Source: RPQJ01 sp963744735 (GTDB lineage: Bacteria > Pseudomonadota > Gammaproteobacteria > Steroidobacterales > Steroidobacteraceae). Taken from it: a DNA stretch of 64,000 nucleotides. How positions within the stretch are numbered: position 1 is the stretch's first letter; each line of letters starts with the position of its first letter. The notes beneath the pieces were generated by a model. That model made no database searches, was not told where the DNA came from, and was given only the letters and a program-made list of their open reading frames with translations. The position numbers and the translations under genes are program-made. Below, piece by piece: positions 45,586 to 55,085 of the stretch. The stretch is taken from NCBI GenBank assembly GCA_963744735.1, contig CAVUVH010000008.1:1-64000 (forward strand). The letters run 5' to 3'.

Positions 45586-46662
45586 TCACAGCACGCCCTT
45601 GCTGCTCGGCAGTTCCGTGCCCTCGATGCGCACGGCCTGGCGCAGGGCGCGGCCCGTGGCCTTGAAGCAGGCTTCCACCATGTGGTGGGAATTGTCGCCC
45701 TCGACCTTGACGTGCACGGCGGCCAGCAGGCTGTCGGCGAGCGAGCGGAAGAAATGCGGCACCAGCTCGGTCGGCAGGCCTCCGACCCTGTCGCGGCCGA
45801 ACTTGCCCTCGAACACGGCGTAGCTGCGCCCGGAAAGATCGATCGCGACCTGCGCCTGCGCCTCGTCCATCGGCAGCACGAAACCGAATCGTGCAATGCC
45901 GAGCTTGTCGCCGAGGGCCTGTCGCAGGGCCTGGCCCAGGGCCAGCGCGCAATCCTCGACGGTGTGGTGCTCGTCGATCTCCAGGTCGCCGGTGCAGGTG
46001 AGTTCCAGCGCAAAGCCGCCATGCCGCGCGACCTGCTCCAGCATGTGGTCGTAGAAGCCGATGCCGGTCGCGATCGCGACTGGAGCGGTTGCATCGAGGT
46101 TCACCCGCACCCGGATGTCGGTTTCCTTCGTCCTGCGCAGGACCGTGGCCGTGCGCCCGGACCGCAGCAGTCGCTCGACGACGGCGGGCCAGGTCGCGCC
46201 GTCGGCGCCGTCGGCACGCACACGCAGGCCCTGCAGCCCCAGGTTGGCGGCCAGCTGCAGGTCGGTGTCGCGGTCGCCGATCACGCAGCTGTGCCGCGGA
46301 TCGGGCGGATTCGCGCGCAGGTATTCCGTCAGCAGGCCGGTCCTGGGCTTGCGGCACTCGCAACCGTCGGCCGCGCGGTGCGGGCAGAAGAACTCGGCCT
46401 CGAACTCGATTCCCTGCGAGGCGAACAGCGCGCGGATGAAGTCCTGCGGCTCGCGGAACGAGGGCTCCGGGAACGTGTGCGTGCCGAGCCCGTCCTGGTT
46501 GCTGACCAGCACGAAGCGATAGCCCGCGCGCTTCAGTTCGAGCAGCGCGGGGATCACGCCGGGCAGCAGCCGGATCTTGGCCAGGCTGTCGACCTGTTCG
46601 TCCGGTGGCTCCTCGACCAGCGTGCCGTCACGATCGATGAACAGGATGCGGGCGGCGGTCAT
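45586..46662 (-). CDS. hisB: bifunctional histidinol-phosphatase / imidazoleglycerol-phosphate dehydratase
   Basis: Intact, 358 residues. N-terminal HAD phosphatase: ILFIDRDGTLVEEP, VLVSNQDGLGT, zinc-type CPHRAADGCECRKP and VIGDRDTDLQLA. C-terminal dehydratase: GIGFYDHMLEQVARHGGF, DEHHTVEDCALALGQAL and EGDNSHHMVEACFKA with metal-binding His clusters. This fusion is typical of gammaproteobacteria. ATG overlaps the hisC stop. Confidence 0.97.
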   Translation of the reverse strand: MTAARILFIDRDGTLVEEPPDEQVDSLAKIRLLPGVIPALLELKRAGYRFVLVSNQDGLGTHTFPEPSFREPQDFIRALFASQGIEFEAEFFCPHRAADGCECRKPRTGLLTEYLRANPPDPRHSCVIGDRDTDLQLAANLGLQGLRVRADGADGATWPAVVERLLRSGRTATVLRRTKETDIRVRVNLDATAPVAIATGIGFYDHMLEQVARHGGFALELTCTGDLEIDEHHTVEDCALALGQALRQALGDKLGIARFGFVLPMDEAQAQVAIDLSGRSYAVFEGKFGRDRVGGLPTELVPHFFRSLADSLLAAVHVKVEGDNSHHMVEACFKATGRALRQAVRIEGTELPSSKGVL

Positions 46663-47723
46663 GCGGCCTCCACGGCGTCGAGCAGCCGGCGGTTCTGGTC
46701 AGGTGTGCCGATCGAGATGCGCAGGCAGTGGGCGAGCCCGGGGTAGGAAGAGAAATCCCGGACGATCAACCCGGCGGCCTTGCCGGCCGCGTACACGCGC
46801 GCGGCGTCGCGGCACTCGACCAGCAGGAAGTTGGCGTCGGCGGGAAATACCCGCTGGATGGCAGCGCAGTGCTCGAGGCGCCGTCGCATCCGCTCGCGCT
46901 CGTCGAGCAGCGTACGGATGCGGGCGGCGGCCATGGCGCGTTGCGGCGCCTCGGTCAGCGCCAGGACTTCCTCGACCGTCGAGGCCGGGATCGCATACGG
47001 CGGGATGATCCTGCGCAGCAGCCCGACGATTTCCGCGCTTGCGAGCAGCGTGCCGAGCCGCGCGCCCGCCAGTGCATAGGCCTTGGACAGCGTGCGCAGG
47101 ATCACCAGGTTGGGAAATTCGTCCAGGCGGGCGGCCAGGCTGGCGCGCTGGCAGAACTCCACGTACGCCTCGTCGACGACCACCAGCGCACTGCCTGCAA
47201 GTTCGCGGCACACGCGCAGCATCGACGCCTCGTCGAGCAGGTTGCCGGTCGGGTTGTTGGGTGAGCAGAGGAACACCAGCTTGGCGCCCCGGCCCGCGGC
47301 AATCACTGCCTCGGTTTCCAGCGTGTAGACACCGTCCTGCAGTCGCAGCGGCACCTCGACCACCGCGGCCCCCTGGATCCTGGCGGCCACCTTGTAGAAC
47401 CCGAAAGTCGGCGGCGTGATCACCACGCTGTCCTGCCCGGCGCGGCAGAACGCGCGCACCAGCAGGTCGATGGCCTCGTCGCTGCCACGGCCGACCAGGC
47501 ACTGCCCCGGCGACACGCCATAGAGTTCGGCCATGCGTGCCACCAGTGCCAGCGGTTGCGGCTCCGGATAGCGGTTGAGGCCCGCCTGCGTGTTGTCACC
47601 CTGCGCCCGCCAGGGCATCTCGTTGGCGTGCATGCGCTCGAGCGTCGGGTCCCAGGCCGCATGCCGGTACGGCTCCAGCTGCAGGATGTCCGGCCGGGCC
47701 AGGTGGAGCACCGAGGTGTTCAT
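46659..47723 (-). CDS. hisC: histidinol-phosphate aminotransferase
   Basis: Intact, 354 residues. PLP enzyme with LNRYPEPQPLALVARM, VGRGSDEAIDLLVRAF, CSPNNPTGN, VVVDEAYVEF and the PLP-lysine motif RTLSKAYALAGARLG. ATG 47723 overlaps the hisD stop as ATGA. Confidence 0.97.
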   Translation of the reverse strand: MNTSVLHLARPDILQLEPYRHAAWDPTLERMHANEMPWRAQGDNTQAGLNRYPEPQPLALVARMAELYGVSPGQCLVGRGSDEAIDLLVRAFCRAGQDSVVITPPTFGFYKVAARIQGAAVVEVPLRLQDGVYTLETEAVIAAGRGAKLVFLCSPNNPTGNLLDEASMLRVCRELAGSALVVVDEAYVEFCQRASLAARLDEFPNLVILRTLSKAYALAGARLGTLLASAEIVGLLRRIIPPYAIPASTVEEVLALTEAPQRAMAAARIRTLLDERERMRRRLEHCAAIQRVFPADANFLLVECRDAARVYAAGKAAGLIVRDFSSYPGLAHCLRISIGTPDQNRRLLDAVEAA

Positions 47724-49045
47724 GAGTGGCCTGACTGCGCCAGCGCGTCGAGCCGCACCGTCACGGCGTTGGCGTGCGCGTCCAGCGACTCGAGCCGCGC
47801 CAGGGTCTGGGCCACGGGCCCGAGCTCGCGCAGGCCCGCGGGAGTGAGTTCCTGCACCGTGATCCGCTTGACGAAGTCGAGCACGCCCAGGCCGCTGTAG
47901 GCACGGGCATGGCCGTAGGTCGGCAGCACGTGGTTGGTGCCGCTGCAGTAGTCGCCCATGGTTTCCGGCGTCCATGCGCCCAGGAACACCGAGCCGGCGT
48001 TGCGGACCCGGGCCAGCAGGTCGCGCGGATTGGTTACCTGCAGGATCAGGTGCTCCGGCGCATAGCGGTTCGACACCTCGAGTGCCGTGGCGAGGTCGGG
48101 CACCACCAGCACGCGGCTGCCGGCGATCGCCTGCGCCGCGATGTCGCGCCGCGGCAGGGCCGCAAGCTGCCGCGCCACCTCGGCCGCACAGGCCTCGGCC
48201 ATGCGGCGCGACGTCGTGACCAGCAGCACCTGCGCATCGACACTGTGCTCGGCCTGCGCCAGCAGGTCGGCCGCAACGAACACGGGACGGGCGGACTCGT
48301 CCGCGATCACCAGCACCTCGGAGGGTCCCGCCGGCATGTCGAGTGCAGCCCCTTCGGCATCCTGGGCAACGAGCTGCTTGGCGGCCGTGACCCAGGCGTT
48401 GCCCGGTCCGAAGATCTTCTGCACGCGCGGCACCGTCGCCGTGCCGTAGGCCATCGCGGCCACGGCCTGTGCGCCGCCGAGCTTGAAGATCTTGCGCACG
48501 CCGCAGAGCCTGGCGGCGACCAGGACCGCCGGATCGGCCGAGCCGTCCGGGCGCGGCGGTGTGCACATCACGCGGATCGGGCATCCTGCGATGCGCGCCG
48601 GCACGGCGAGCATCAGCGCAGTGGAGGGGAGGGGAGCCGTGCCCGCCGGCACGTACAGGCCGACGGCGTCGAGCGGCACCGTGATCCGCTCGCAGACGAC
48701 GCCCGGCGCGGTCTCCAGCCGCAGTGCCGGCACCGTCTGCAGCTCGTGGAAACGCGTCACCGTGTCGATGGCGCGCGCCAGGGCGGCATGCTGCGCCGAG
48801 GTCAGGGCCGATTCGGCGGCCGCGAACTCCGGCTCGGTCACCGCCAGCTGCTGCAGCCGCACGCCGTCCAGTTGCGCCGTGTATTGCAGCAGGGCCGCGT
48901 CGCCACGCTGGCGCACGTCGTCGACGATCTCGCGCGCCCGCGCGAGCAGTCCGGCCGCATCGCGCTGCGCCGGGCGGCGCAGCACCTGGTCCCGACGCGC
49001 CTCGTCGAGCTGGCTCCAGTCCAGGATGTCGAGCGGACTCTTCAT
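47720..49045 (-). CDS. hisD: histidinol dehydrogenase
   Basis: Intact, 441 residues; oxidises histidinol to histidine in two NAD-dependent steps. Signatures: VPLDAVGLYVPAGTAPLPST, KLGGAQAVAAMAYGTATVP, KIFGPGNAWVTAAKQLV, DMPAGPSEVLVIAD, LLAQAEHSVDAQ and TYGHARAYSGLGVLDFVKR with zinc ligands. ATGA overlaps link it to hisG and hisC. Confidence 0.97.
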   Translation of the reverse strand: MKSPLDILDWSQLDEARRDQVLRRPAQRDAAGLLARAREIVDDVRQRGDAALLQYTAQLDGVRLQQLAVTEPEFAAAESALTSAQHAALARAIDTVTRFHELQTVPALRLETAPGVVCERITVPLDAVGLYVPAGTAPLPSTALMLAVPARIAGCPIRVMCTPPRPDGSADPAVLVAARLCGVRKIFKLGGAQAVAAMAYGTATVPRVQKIFGPGNAWVTAAKQLVAQDAEGAALDMPAGPSEVLVIADESARPVFVAADLLAQAEHSVDAQVLLVTTSRRMAEACAAEVARQLAALPRRDIAAQAIAGSRVLVVPDLATALEVSNRYAPEHLILQVTNPRDLLARVRNAGSVFLGAWTPETMGDYCSGTNHVLPTYGHARAYSGLGVLDFVKRITVQELTPAGLRELGPVAQTLARLESLDAHANAVTVRLDALAQSGHS

Positions 49046-49941
49046 GCCAGCATCTTCTCCACCGGCAGCACCAGCACGGCGCTGGCGCCGGCGGCCTTCA
49101 GGCTCTCGAGGGTTTCCCAGAACACGGTCTCACGACAGACGGCATGCACGGCCACCTTGTCGCCGCTGCCGTCCAGCGGAATCACCGTGGGCGATTCGCT
49201 GCCCGGCAGCAGCTTCGCGATCTGCGGCAGCGCCGACCGCGGCGCGTGCAGCATGATGTACTTGCTCTCCCGCACCTGCTGCACGCCATCGATCCGCAGC
49301 AGCAGGCGCCGCACCCAGTCCGCCTTGACGTCGGGCAGCGCGACCGGAGTCCGCACCAGGCACACCTGGCTCTCGAGCACGACCGCGACCTCGCGCAGGT
49401 TGTTGGCGGTCAGCGTGGAACCGGTCGAAACCAGGTCGCAGATCAGGTCGGCGCGGCCGAGTCGCGGTGCGATCTCGACGGCGCCCGACAGCGTGACGAT
49501 CTCGGCGGCGATGTCCTGGTCCTGCAGGAAGCGCCCGAGCACGTGCGGGTAGGTGGTCGCGATGCGCCTGCCGGCGATGCTCTGGAGCCCGTCGTAGGCG
49601 AAGTCCTGCGGCACGGCGAGCGACAGCCGGCAACGGCCGAAGTCGAGCTTCTGCAGCACTTCGATCCGCGGCTCGGTGCCCCGGGCGAGCATGGCCATGC
49701 GCTTTTCCTCGAGCACGTTGAGGCCGACCAGCCCGAGGTCGCAGACGTCTTCCTGCACCAGGTCGGGAATGTCGTCGTCCCGCACGAACAGCACGTCGAG
49801 CGGCATGTTCTCGCCGTAGCACATCAGCTGGTCCTTGCCGCGGCTGAACTTGAGGCCGCAGCGCTGCAGCAGGTCGAGCGATGCGTCCGTCAGGCGTCCC
49901 GACTTCTGCACCGCGATGCGCAGGCGTTGCTGGCGATCCAT
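49042..49941 (-). CDS. hisG: ATP phosphoribosyltransferase, long form
   Basis: Intact, 299 residues, the long form with C-terminal ACT-like regulatory domain; histidine feedback is expected for this type. Motifs: MDRQQRLRIAVQKSGRL, VRDDDIPDLVQEDVCDLGLV, ATTYPHVLGRFL, SGAVEIAPRLGRADLICDLV and STGSTLTANNLREV. First biosynthetic gene of the operon; its ATG overlaps the stop of the regulator by one base. Confidence 0.97.
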   Translation of the reverse strand: MDRQQRLRIAVQKSGRLTDASLDLLQRCGLKFSRGKDQLMCYGENMPLDVLFVRDDDIPDLVQEDVCDLGLVGLNVLEEKRMAMLARGTEPRIEVLQKLDFGRCRLSLAVPQDFAYDGLQSIAGRRIATTYPHVLGRFLQDQDIAAEIVTLSGAVEIAPRLGRADLICDLVSTGSTLTANNLREVAVVLESQVCLVRTPVALPDVKADWVRRLLLRIDGVQQVRESKYIMLHAPRSALPQIAKLLPGSESPTVIPLDGSGDKVAVHAVCRETVFWETLESLKAAGASAVLVLPVEKMLA

Positions 49942-50249
49942 CAGCGTTCTCCGAGGCGGCGGGCCGCCAGTTCATAGCCACCGTTGCCCGAGCCGAGGTA
50001 GCGCGCGACGCGACCGATGGTCGTGACGCTGACGCCGGTCTGCTTCGCGATCTCGCGGTAGGGCATGCCCGCCTGCAACAGGCCCACTACCGTCCAGCGA
50101 TCGGCCAGGGCCTGCAGTTCCGCCGGGGTGCAGAGGTCGCGCAGGAAGGCGCGGCACTCCTCGACCGACTTGAGCGTCAGCAAGGCCTGGCACAGCGCGC
50201 GCTCGGCGGCGGCCTCCTGGCGCGGCGAGATTCCACGGTGGTTCTTCAC
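49941..50249 (-). CDS. TrpR/YerC-like regulator of the his operon
   Basis: Intact, 102 residues, GTG start at 50249. TrpR-fold: LCTPAELQALADRWTVVGLL, then the recognition helix region YREIAKQTGVSVTTIGRVAR, and GGYELAARRL, characteristic of the YerC/YecD branch. It is the first gene of the operon, overlapping hisG by one base. Members of this branch are often next to his genes and have been proposed as histidine-responsive repressors. A strong palindrome lies 17 bases upstream of its start, suggesting autoregulation (inference). Confidence 0.85.
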   Translation of the reverse strand: MKNHRGISPRQEAAAERALCQALLTLKSVEECRAFLRDLCTPAELQALADRWTVVGLLQAGMPYREIAKQTGVSVTTIGRVARYLGSGNGGYELAARRLGER

Positions 50250-50266
50250 GGTCGGGTCGATGCGTG

Positions 50267-50294
50267 TGTATTAACGTGATAGCACATTAATACA
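50267..50294. promoter_or_regulatory. 28-bp palindromic operator candidate upstream of the his operon
   Basis: Arms TGTATTAACGTG (50267-50278) and CACATTAATACA (50283-50294) are reverse complements with one mismatch, separated by ATAG. AT-rich in an otherwise GC-rich region, it sits immediately upstream of the yerC-like start, where the operon promoter should be. The position and symmetry fit a dimeric repressor such as the first-gene product. Confidence 0.75.
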
Positions 50295-50351
50295 TTGGAG
50301 CGAATCGCGCAACTGCCGGTCGGGCGCGCAGCACCTGCCGCGGCGATCTCG

Positions 50352-50487
50352 GCGCCAGCGCCGTCTCCGGTCCGGACGCGCCCCGAAAAACGCCGTAAAC
50401 CGCGTCCATGGGCGGCTGCGGCCGGCGCCGCCCATGGACGCGGTACGGGTTTTCGGGGCGCGTCCGGACCGGAGACGCGGCTGGCGC
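50352..50487. repeat. 136-bp imperfect inverted repeat
   Basis: Two arms of about 61-65 bases (50352-50416 and 50427-50487) are nearly reverse-complementary, with a 10-base centre. Shared blocks include GTCTCCGGTCCGGACGCG, CCCCGAAAA and CCGCGTCCATGGGCGGC. It lies in the intergenic region between the his operon and the SAM riboswitch. It could be a very strong hairpin or cruciform, a degenerate palindromic repeat, or an inverted-duplication assembly artefact. No T-run and no terminal duplication were seen. Confidence 0.75.
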
Positions 50488-50580
50488 GGGCACCTTCCAC
50501 AAGCATCGGCGCGCGCCCATCCCGGCGTTTCACCAACCGTTCCTTGCGCCGACGTGCTGTCACACCTAAACTTCCCGCCG

Positions 50581-50692
50581 CTCATCGAGACCGGCTGAGG
50601 GAATGGCCCTTTGAAGCCGGGGCAACCATCGGGCCCAACCCGCCCGAACTGGTGCCAACTCCTCGGGGACCTGCGTGTCGCCGGAAGATGAG
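50581..50692 (+). ncRNA. SAM-I (S-box) riboswitch
   Basis: The conserved S-box core is present in order: CTCATCGAGACCGG, GAGGGAATGGCCC, TTTGAAGCCGGGGCAACC, GGTGCCAACTCC, and closing GAAGATGAG. P1 pairs CTCATC (50581-50586) with GATGAG (50687-50692). It lies 165 bases before the metX start. Binding of S-adenosylmethionine would lower metX-metB expression. No clear terminator follows, so the expression platform may be translational or not resolved here. Confidence 0.92.
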
Positions 50693-50857
50693 TTGCAGCG
50701 AGGCTGCCCTGGTCGACGGCCGGGGGTGTTGGTCGCCGCAACCATCCCTTGCGCAGCACGCGCCATGTTCTCCCTGGCCATGTCTCGAGCGGGCACGTTC
50801 GTGCGCGCGCGGTTATGCGCGCGCTGGATTGCAACACGTCGGGATCAGGTTCGAGCA

Positions 50858-51955
50858 GTGTCCGAGATTTCCACCACCTTTCAACCGCCGGGCCAGGACC
50901 CGGGCCCTGCCCTCGATGGCGCGGCCGATCCGTCTTCGCTCGATCCCGCCATGGCGCTGCGGCCGGTCAGCCTGCCCGACGGTTATGCCTGCGAAGAGGG
51001 CATCCTCGTCCTCGAACAGCCGTTTCCGCTGTTTCATGGCGGTGAACTGCCGCGCGTCGAGATCGCCTACCGTCTTGCCGGCGCCCGCGACATGCCGGTC
51101 GTGGCCGTGCTCGGCGGCATCTCCGCGGGGCGCAACGTATTCCGCGTGCGCGAGGGCGTGGCGGGCTGGTGGGACGAGATTGCAGGGCCCGGCAAGGCAC
51201 TCGATACCGGCGCATTCCGCGTGCTGGGGATCGATTTCCTGGGCGGCAGCCACCAGACCACGGGACCGGCCCACGGCGAGGTGTTTCCGAGCGTCAGCGC
51301 GCACGACCAGGTGGCCTGCCTGCTGGCCGTGATGGATCACCTCGGCATCGAGCGGTTGCACGGCTGCATCGGCGCGTCCTACGGCGGCATGGTCACGATG
51401 GCGATGGCCGCGACCCGGCCGCAGCGGCTGCGGCACGGCATCATCATGAGCGCAGCGCATCGCACGCACCCGATGTCGACGGCGTGGCGCAGCGTGCAGC
51501 GCAACTTCGTGCGCTACGCCATCGGTCACGGGGAGGGGGAGCAGGGCCTGGCGCTGGCCCGCTCGCTGGCCATGACGACCTACCGCTCGGTGCGCGAGTT
51601 CGAGGACCGGTTCCCGGGCGAGGCCGCGCGCGAGTCGGGCCAGTTCGTGTTTCCGGTCGAGGCCTACATCACGGCCCGCGGCGCGGCGTATGCGAAGACC
51701 TACCGGCCCGAGGCCTTCGTCTGCCTGTCCGAGTCGATCGACCTGCACCGGCTCGAGCCCGAGTCGATTGCGGTGCCGCTGACCATGGTGGCCGTGCTCG
51801 AGGACCAGCTGGTGCCGGTCGCCGACATGCGGGCGCTGCGCGACCGCTGTGGCAGCACCTGCCAGCTGCTCGAGATCAGCTCGATGTACGGCCACGATGC
51901 CTTCTTCAAGGAAGCCGCCGTGCTGCGCGACGTCTTCCATCGCACACTCGACTAG
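50858..51955 (+). CDS. metX: MetX-family homoserine (or serine) O-acyltransferase
   Basis: Intact alpha/beta-hydrolase acyltransferase, 365 residues from GTG 50858; ATG 50951 (MALRPVSLPDGY) is a possible shorter start. Nucleophile elbow GCIGASYGGMVTMAMA, acid in AVLEDQLVPVADM, catalytic His in MYGHDAFFKE; AVLGGISAGRNVF and WWDEIAGPGKALDT are family landmarks. It activates homoserine for sulfur incorporation; acetyl versus succinyl and homoserine versus serine specificity are not safely readable. Located between a SAM riboswitch and a Cys/Met-metabolism PLP enzyme gene, which supports the methionine role. Confidence 0.88.
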   Translation: MSEISTTFQPPGQDPGPALDGAADPSSLDPAMALRPVSLPDGYACEEGILVLEQPFPLFHGGELPRVEIAYRLAGARDMPVVAVLGGISAGRNVFRVREGVAGWWDEIAGPGKALDTGAFRVLGIDFLGGSHQTTGPAHGEVFPSVSAHDQVACLLAVMDHLGIERLHGCIGASYGGMVTMAMAATRPQRLRHGIIMSAAHRTHPMSTAWRSVQRNFVRYAIGHGEGEQGLALARSLAMTTYRSVREFEDRFPGEAARESGQFVFPVEAYITARGAAYAKTYRPEAFVCLSESIDLHRLEPESIAVPLTMVAVLEDQLVPVADMRALRDRCGSTCQLLEISSMYGHDAFFKEAAVLRDVFHRTLD

Positions 51956-51965
51956 ACGGATTCCC

Positions 51966-53129
51966 ATGAGCAAGCAAGACAGCATCAGGACGCGCACCGT
52001 GCGTGCCGCGCTCGAGACCGACACGCAGCACGGTGCCGTGGTGCCGCCGATCCACCTGACCTCGACGTTCGCCTTCGGCGGCTACGGCGAGAAGCGCGAG
52101 TACGACTATTCGCGCTCCGGCAACCCGACCCGCGACGCGCTCGGGCGGGCGCTGGCCGAGCTCGAGGGGGGCGCCGGCGCCGTGGTGACCGCCTCCGGCA
52201 TGGGGGCCGTGTCGCTGGTCACGCAGCTGTTCCAGCCCGCGCAACGGGCCGTCGTGCCGCACGACTGCTACGGTGGCACCTATCGCCTGTTCAATGCGCT
52301 GCACCTGCGCGGCGCACTGCAGGTGCAGTTCGTCGACTTCCAGGACGATGCGGCGCTGGGCGCGGCACTGGCGGCCAGGCCGGCGCTGGTCTGGATCGAG
52401 ACGCCGAGCAATCCGCTGCTGCGGATCGTCGACATCGCGGCGACGGCGGGCCGCGCGCACGCGGCCGGGGCGCTGGTCGTGGCCGACAACACGTTCCTCT
52501 CGCCGGTGTGGCAGCGGCCGCTGGAGCTGGGCGCCGACCTCGTGATCCACTCGACCACCAAGTACCTCAACGGCCACAGCGACGTCGTCGGCGGTGCCGT
52601 GATCGCGGCGACGCCGGAACTGCACGAGCAGGTCAAGTGGTGGGGCAACTGCATCGGCGTGACCGGCGCGCCCTTCGACAGTTTCCTGACCCTGCGCGGG
52701 CTGCGCACGCTGCACGCGCGCATGCGCGCGCACGGCGAAAACGCCGCGCGCATCGCCGAGGTGCTGGCCGGGCATCCGGCCGTGGCGCGGGTCTACTACC
52801 CGGGCCTGGCTACGCATCCGGGGCACGCGATTGCGCGGCGCCAGCAGCACGGCTTCGGCGCCATGCTCAGCTTCGAGCTCGCCGGCGGGCTCGACCGCGT
52901 CAAGGCGCTGCTGGCAAACCTGGAACTGTTCTCGCTCGCCGAGTCGCTCGGCGGCGTCGAAAGCCTGGTTGCGCACCCGGCGAGCATGACGCACGCGGCC
53001 ATGGACGAGACCGCGCGCGAACGGGCGGGCATCTCGGCAACGCTGCTGCGCCTGTCGATCGGCATCGAGGATGGCGACGACCTGGCGCGTGACCTGGTGA
53101 CGGGACTGGATGCCGCCGCGCGCGCCTGA
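51966..53129 (+). CDS. metB: cystathionine gamma-synthase / O-acylhomoserine sulfhydrylase-type enzyme
   Basis: Intact PLP enzyme of the Cys/Met family, 387 residues. YDYSRSGNPTRDALGRAL, VTASGMGAVSLVTQLF, ETPSNPLLRIVDI, VVADNTFLSPVWQRPLELGA and the PLP-lysine motif VIHSTTKYLNGHSDVVGG are clear; ESLGGVESLVAHPASMTHA is the C-terminal signature. It joins the acylated homoserine from MetX with cysteine (MetB) or with sulfide (MetZ); both remain possible. It begins ten bases after metX. Confidence 0.9.
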   Translation: MSKQDSIRTRTVRAALETDTQHGAVVPPIHLTSTFAFGGYGEKREYDYSRSGNPTRDALGRALAELEGGAGAVVTASGMGAVSLVTQLFQPAQRAVVPHDCYGGTYRLFNALHLRGALQVQFVDFQDDAALGAALAARPALVWIETPSNPLLRIVDIAATAGRAHAAGALVVADNTFLSPVWQRPLELGADLVIHSTTKYLNGHSDVVGGAVIAATPELHEQVKWWGNCIGVTGAPFDSFLTLRGLRTLHARMRAHGENAARIAEVLAGHPAVARVYYPGLATHPGHAIARRQQHGFGAMLSFELAGGLDRVKALLANLELFSLAESLGGVESLVAHPASMTHAAMDETARERAGISATLLRLSIGIEDGDDLARDLVTGLDAAARA

Positions 53130-53130
53130 A

Positions 53131-53160
53131 AAAAAGAAGGCCGGCATTCCTGCCGGCCTT
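53131..53160. terminator. bidirectional Rho-independent terminator between metB and leuB
   Basis: AAGGCCGGCA (53137-53146), loop TTCC, TGCCGGCCTT (53151-53160): a perfect ten-base stem directly after metB. On the minus strand it is followed by TTCTTTTTTT, an excellent U-tract for ending leftward leu transcription. The 240 bases from here to leuB hold no recognisable gene; a small hairpin GTCGTT/AACGAC at 53391-53409 covers the leuB stop. Confidence 0.88.
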
Positions 53161-53401
53161 CGGTTGGGACCCGAGCTGCCTCATTCCATGAGACAAAGAC
53201 TAACCCGACTCAAGTCCTCACCACTCGGAGAATTCGATCGTTCAACCTGGAGGCAGGGGGCCCGAGGCCGCCTGCGGACGCGCAGTATAGCTCCGAAAAA
53301 CCGGCCGGAGTCCAGTGCGGTCCGGAGGTTTTACGACAACCGCCGGCGTTCTAAACCCTGGCTTGACAGTTTCTGTGGATAAATGTGCAAGTCGTTGATA
53401 T

Positions 53402-54471
<1,070 letters not shown>

Positions 54472-54475
<4 letters not shown>

Positions 54476-55053
54476 CGTGCGTCCCGCGCCTGCTCGTAAC
54501 GCTCGATGGCCGGCAGCTGGCCCAGCAGGTAACCCAGTTCGTCGATGCCGTTCATCAGGCAATAGCGCGAGAACGCCTCGATCGGGAACGTGACCGCACG
54601 CCCGTCGGGCAGGCGCAGCGTGGTGGCGGGCAGGTCGACTTCGACTTCCGCGCCGGGGTTCGCCAGCAGCCAGGCGTGCGTGGCTTCGTCCACGACCACG
54701 GGCAGCAGGCCGTTCTTCAGGCTGTTGCTGCGGAAGATGTCGGCGATCTCGGTGCTGATGACCGCGCGGATGCCGTAGTCGAGCAGGGCCCACGGCGCGT
54801 GTTCGCGCGAGGAGCCGCAGCCGATGTTGCGCCCGGCGACCAGCACCTGGCAGCCCTTTGCCGCCGGCTGGTTGAGCACGAAGTCGGGCTTCGGCTGGCC
54901 GTCCTTGTCGTAGCGCCAGTCGGCGAACAGCGAGACGCCGAGGCCTTCGCGGACCGTGGTGGTCAGGAAGCGGGCCGGAATGATCTGGTCGGTGTCGATG
55001 TTGGTGGACGGCATGACGACCGTCCGCGAGTGGATGAGTGTGATCGGGTCCAT
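54472..55053 (-). CDS. leuD: 3-isopropylmalate dehydratase small subunit
   Basis: Intact, 193 residues; the swivelling domain partner of LeuC. NIDTDQIIPARFL, DFVLNQPAAKGCQVLVAGRN, GCGSSREHAPWALLDYGIRAV and FRSNSLKNGLLPVVV identify the family. ATG 55053 follows leuC by 32 bases. Confidence 0.96.
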
Positions 55054-55085
55054 GTTCGGTATGGTCTGTCCTGTGGCGCCCGGGC

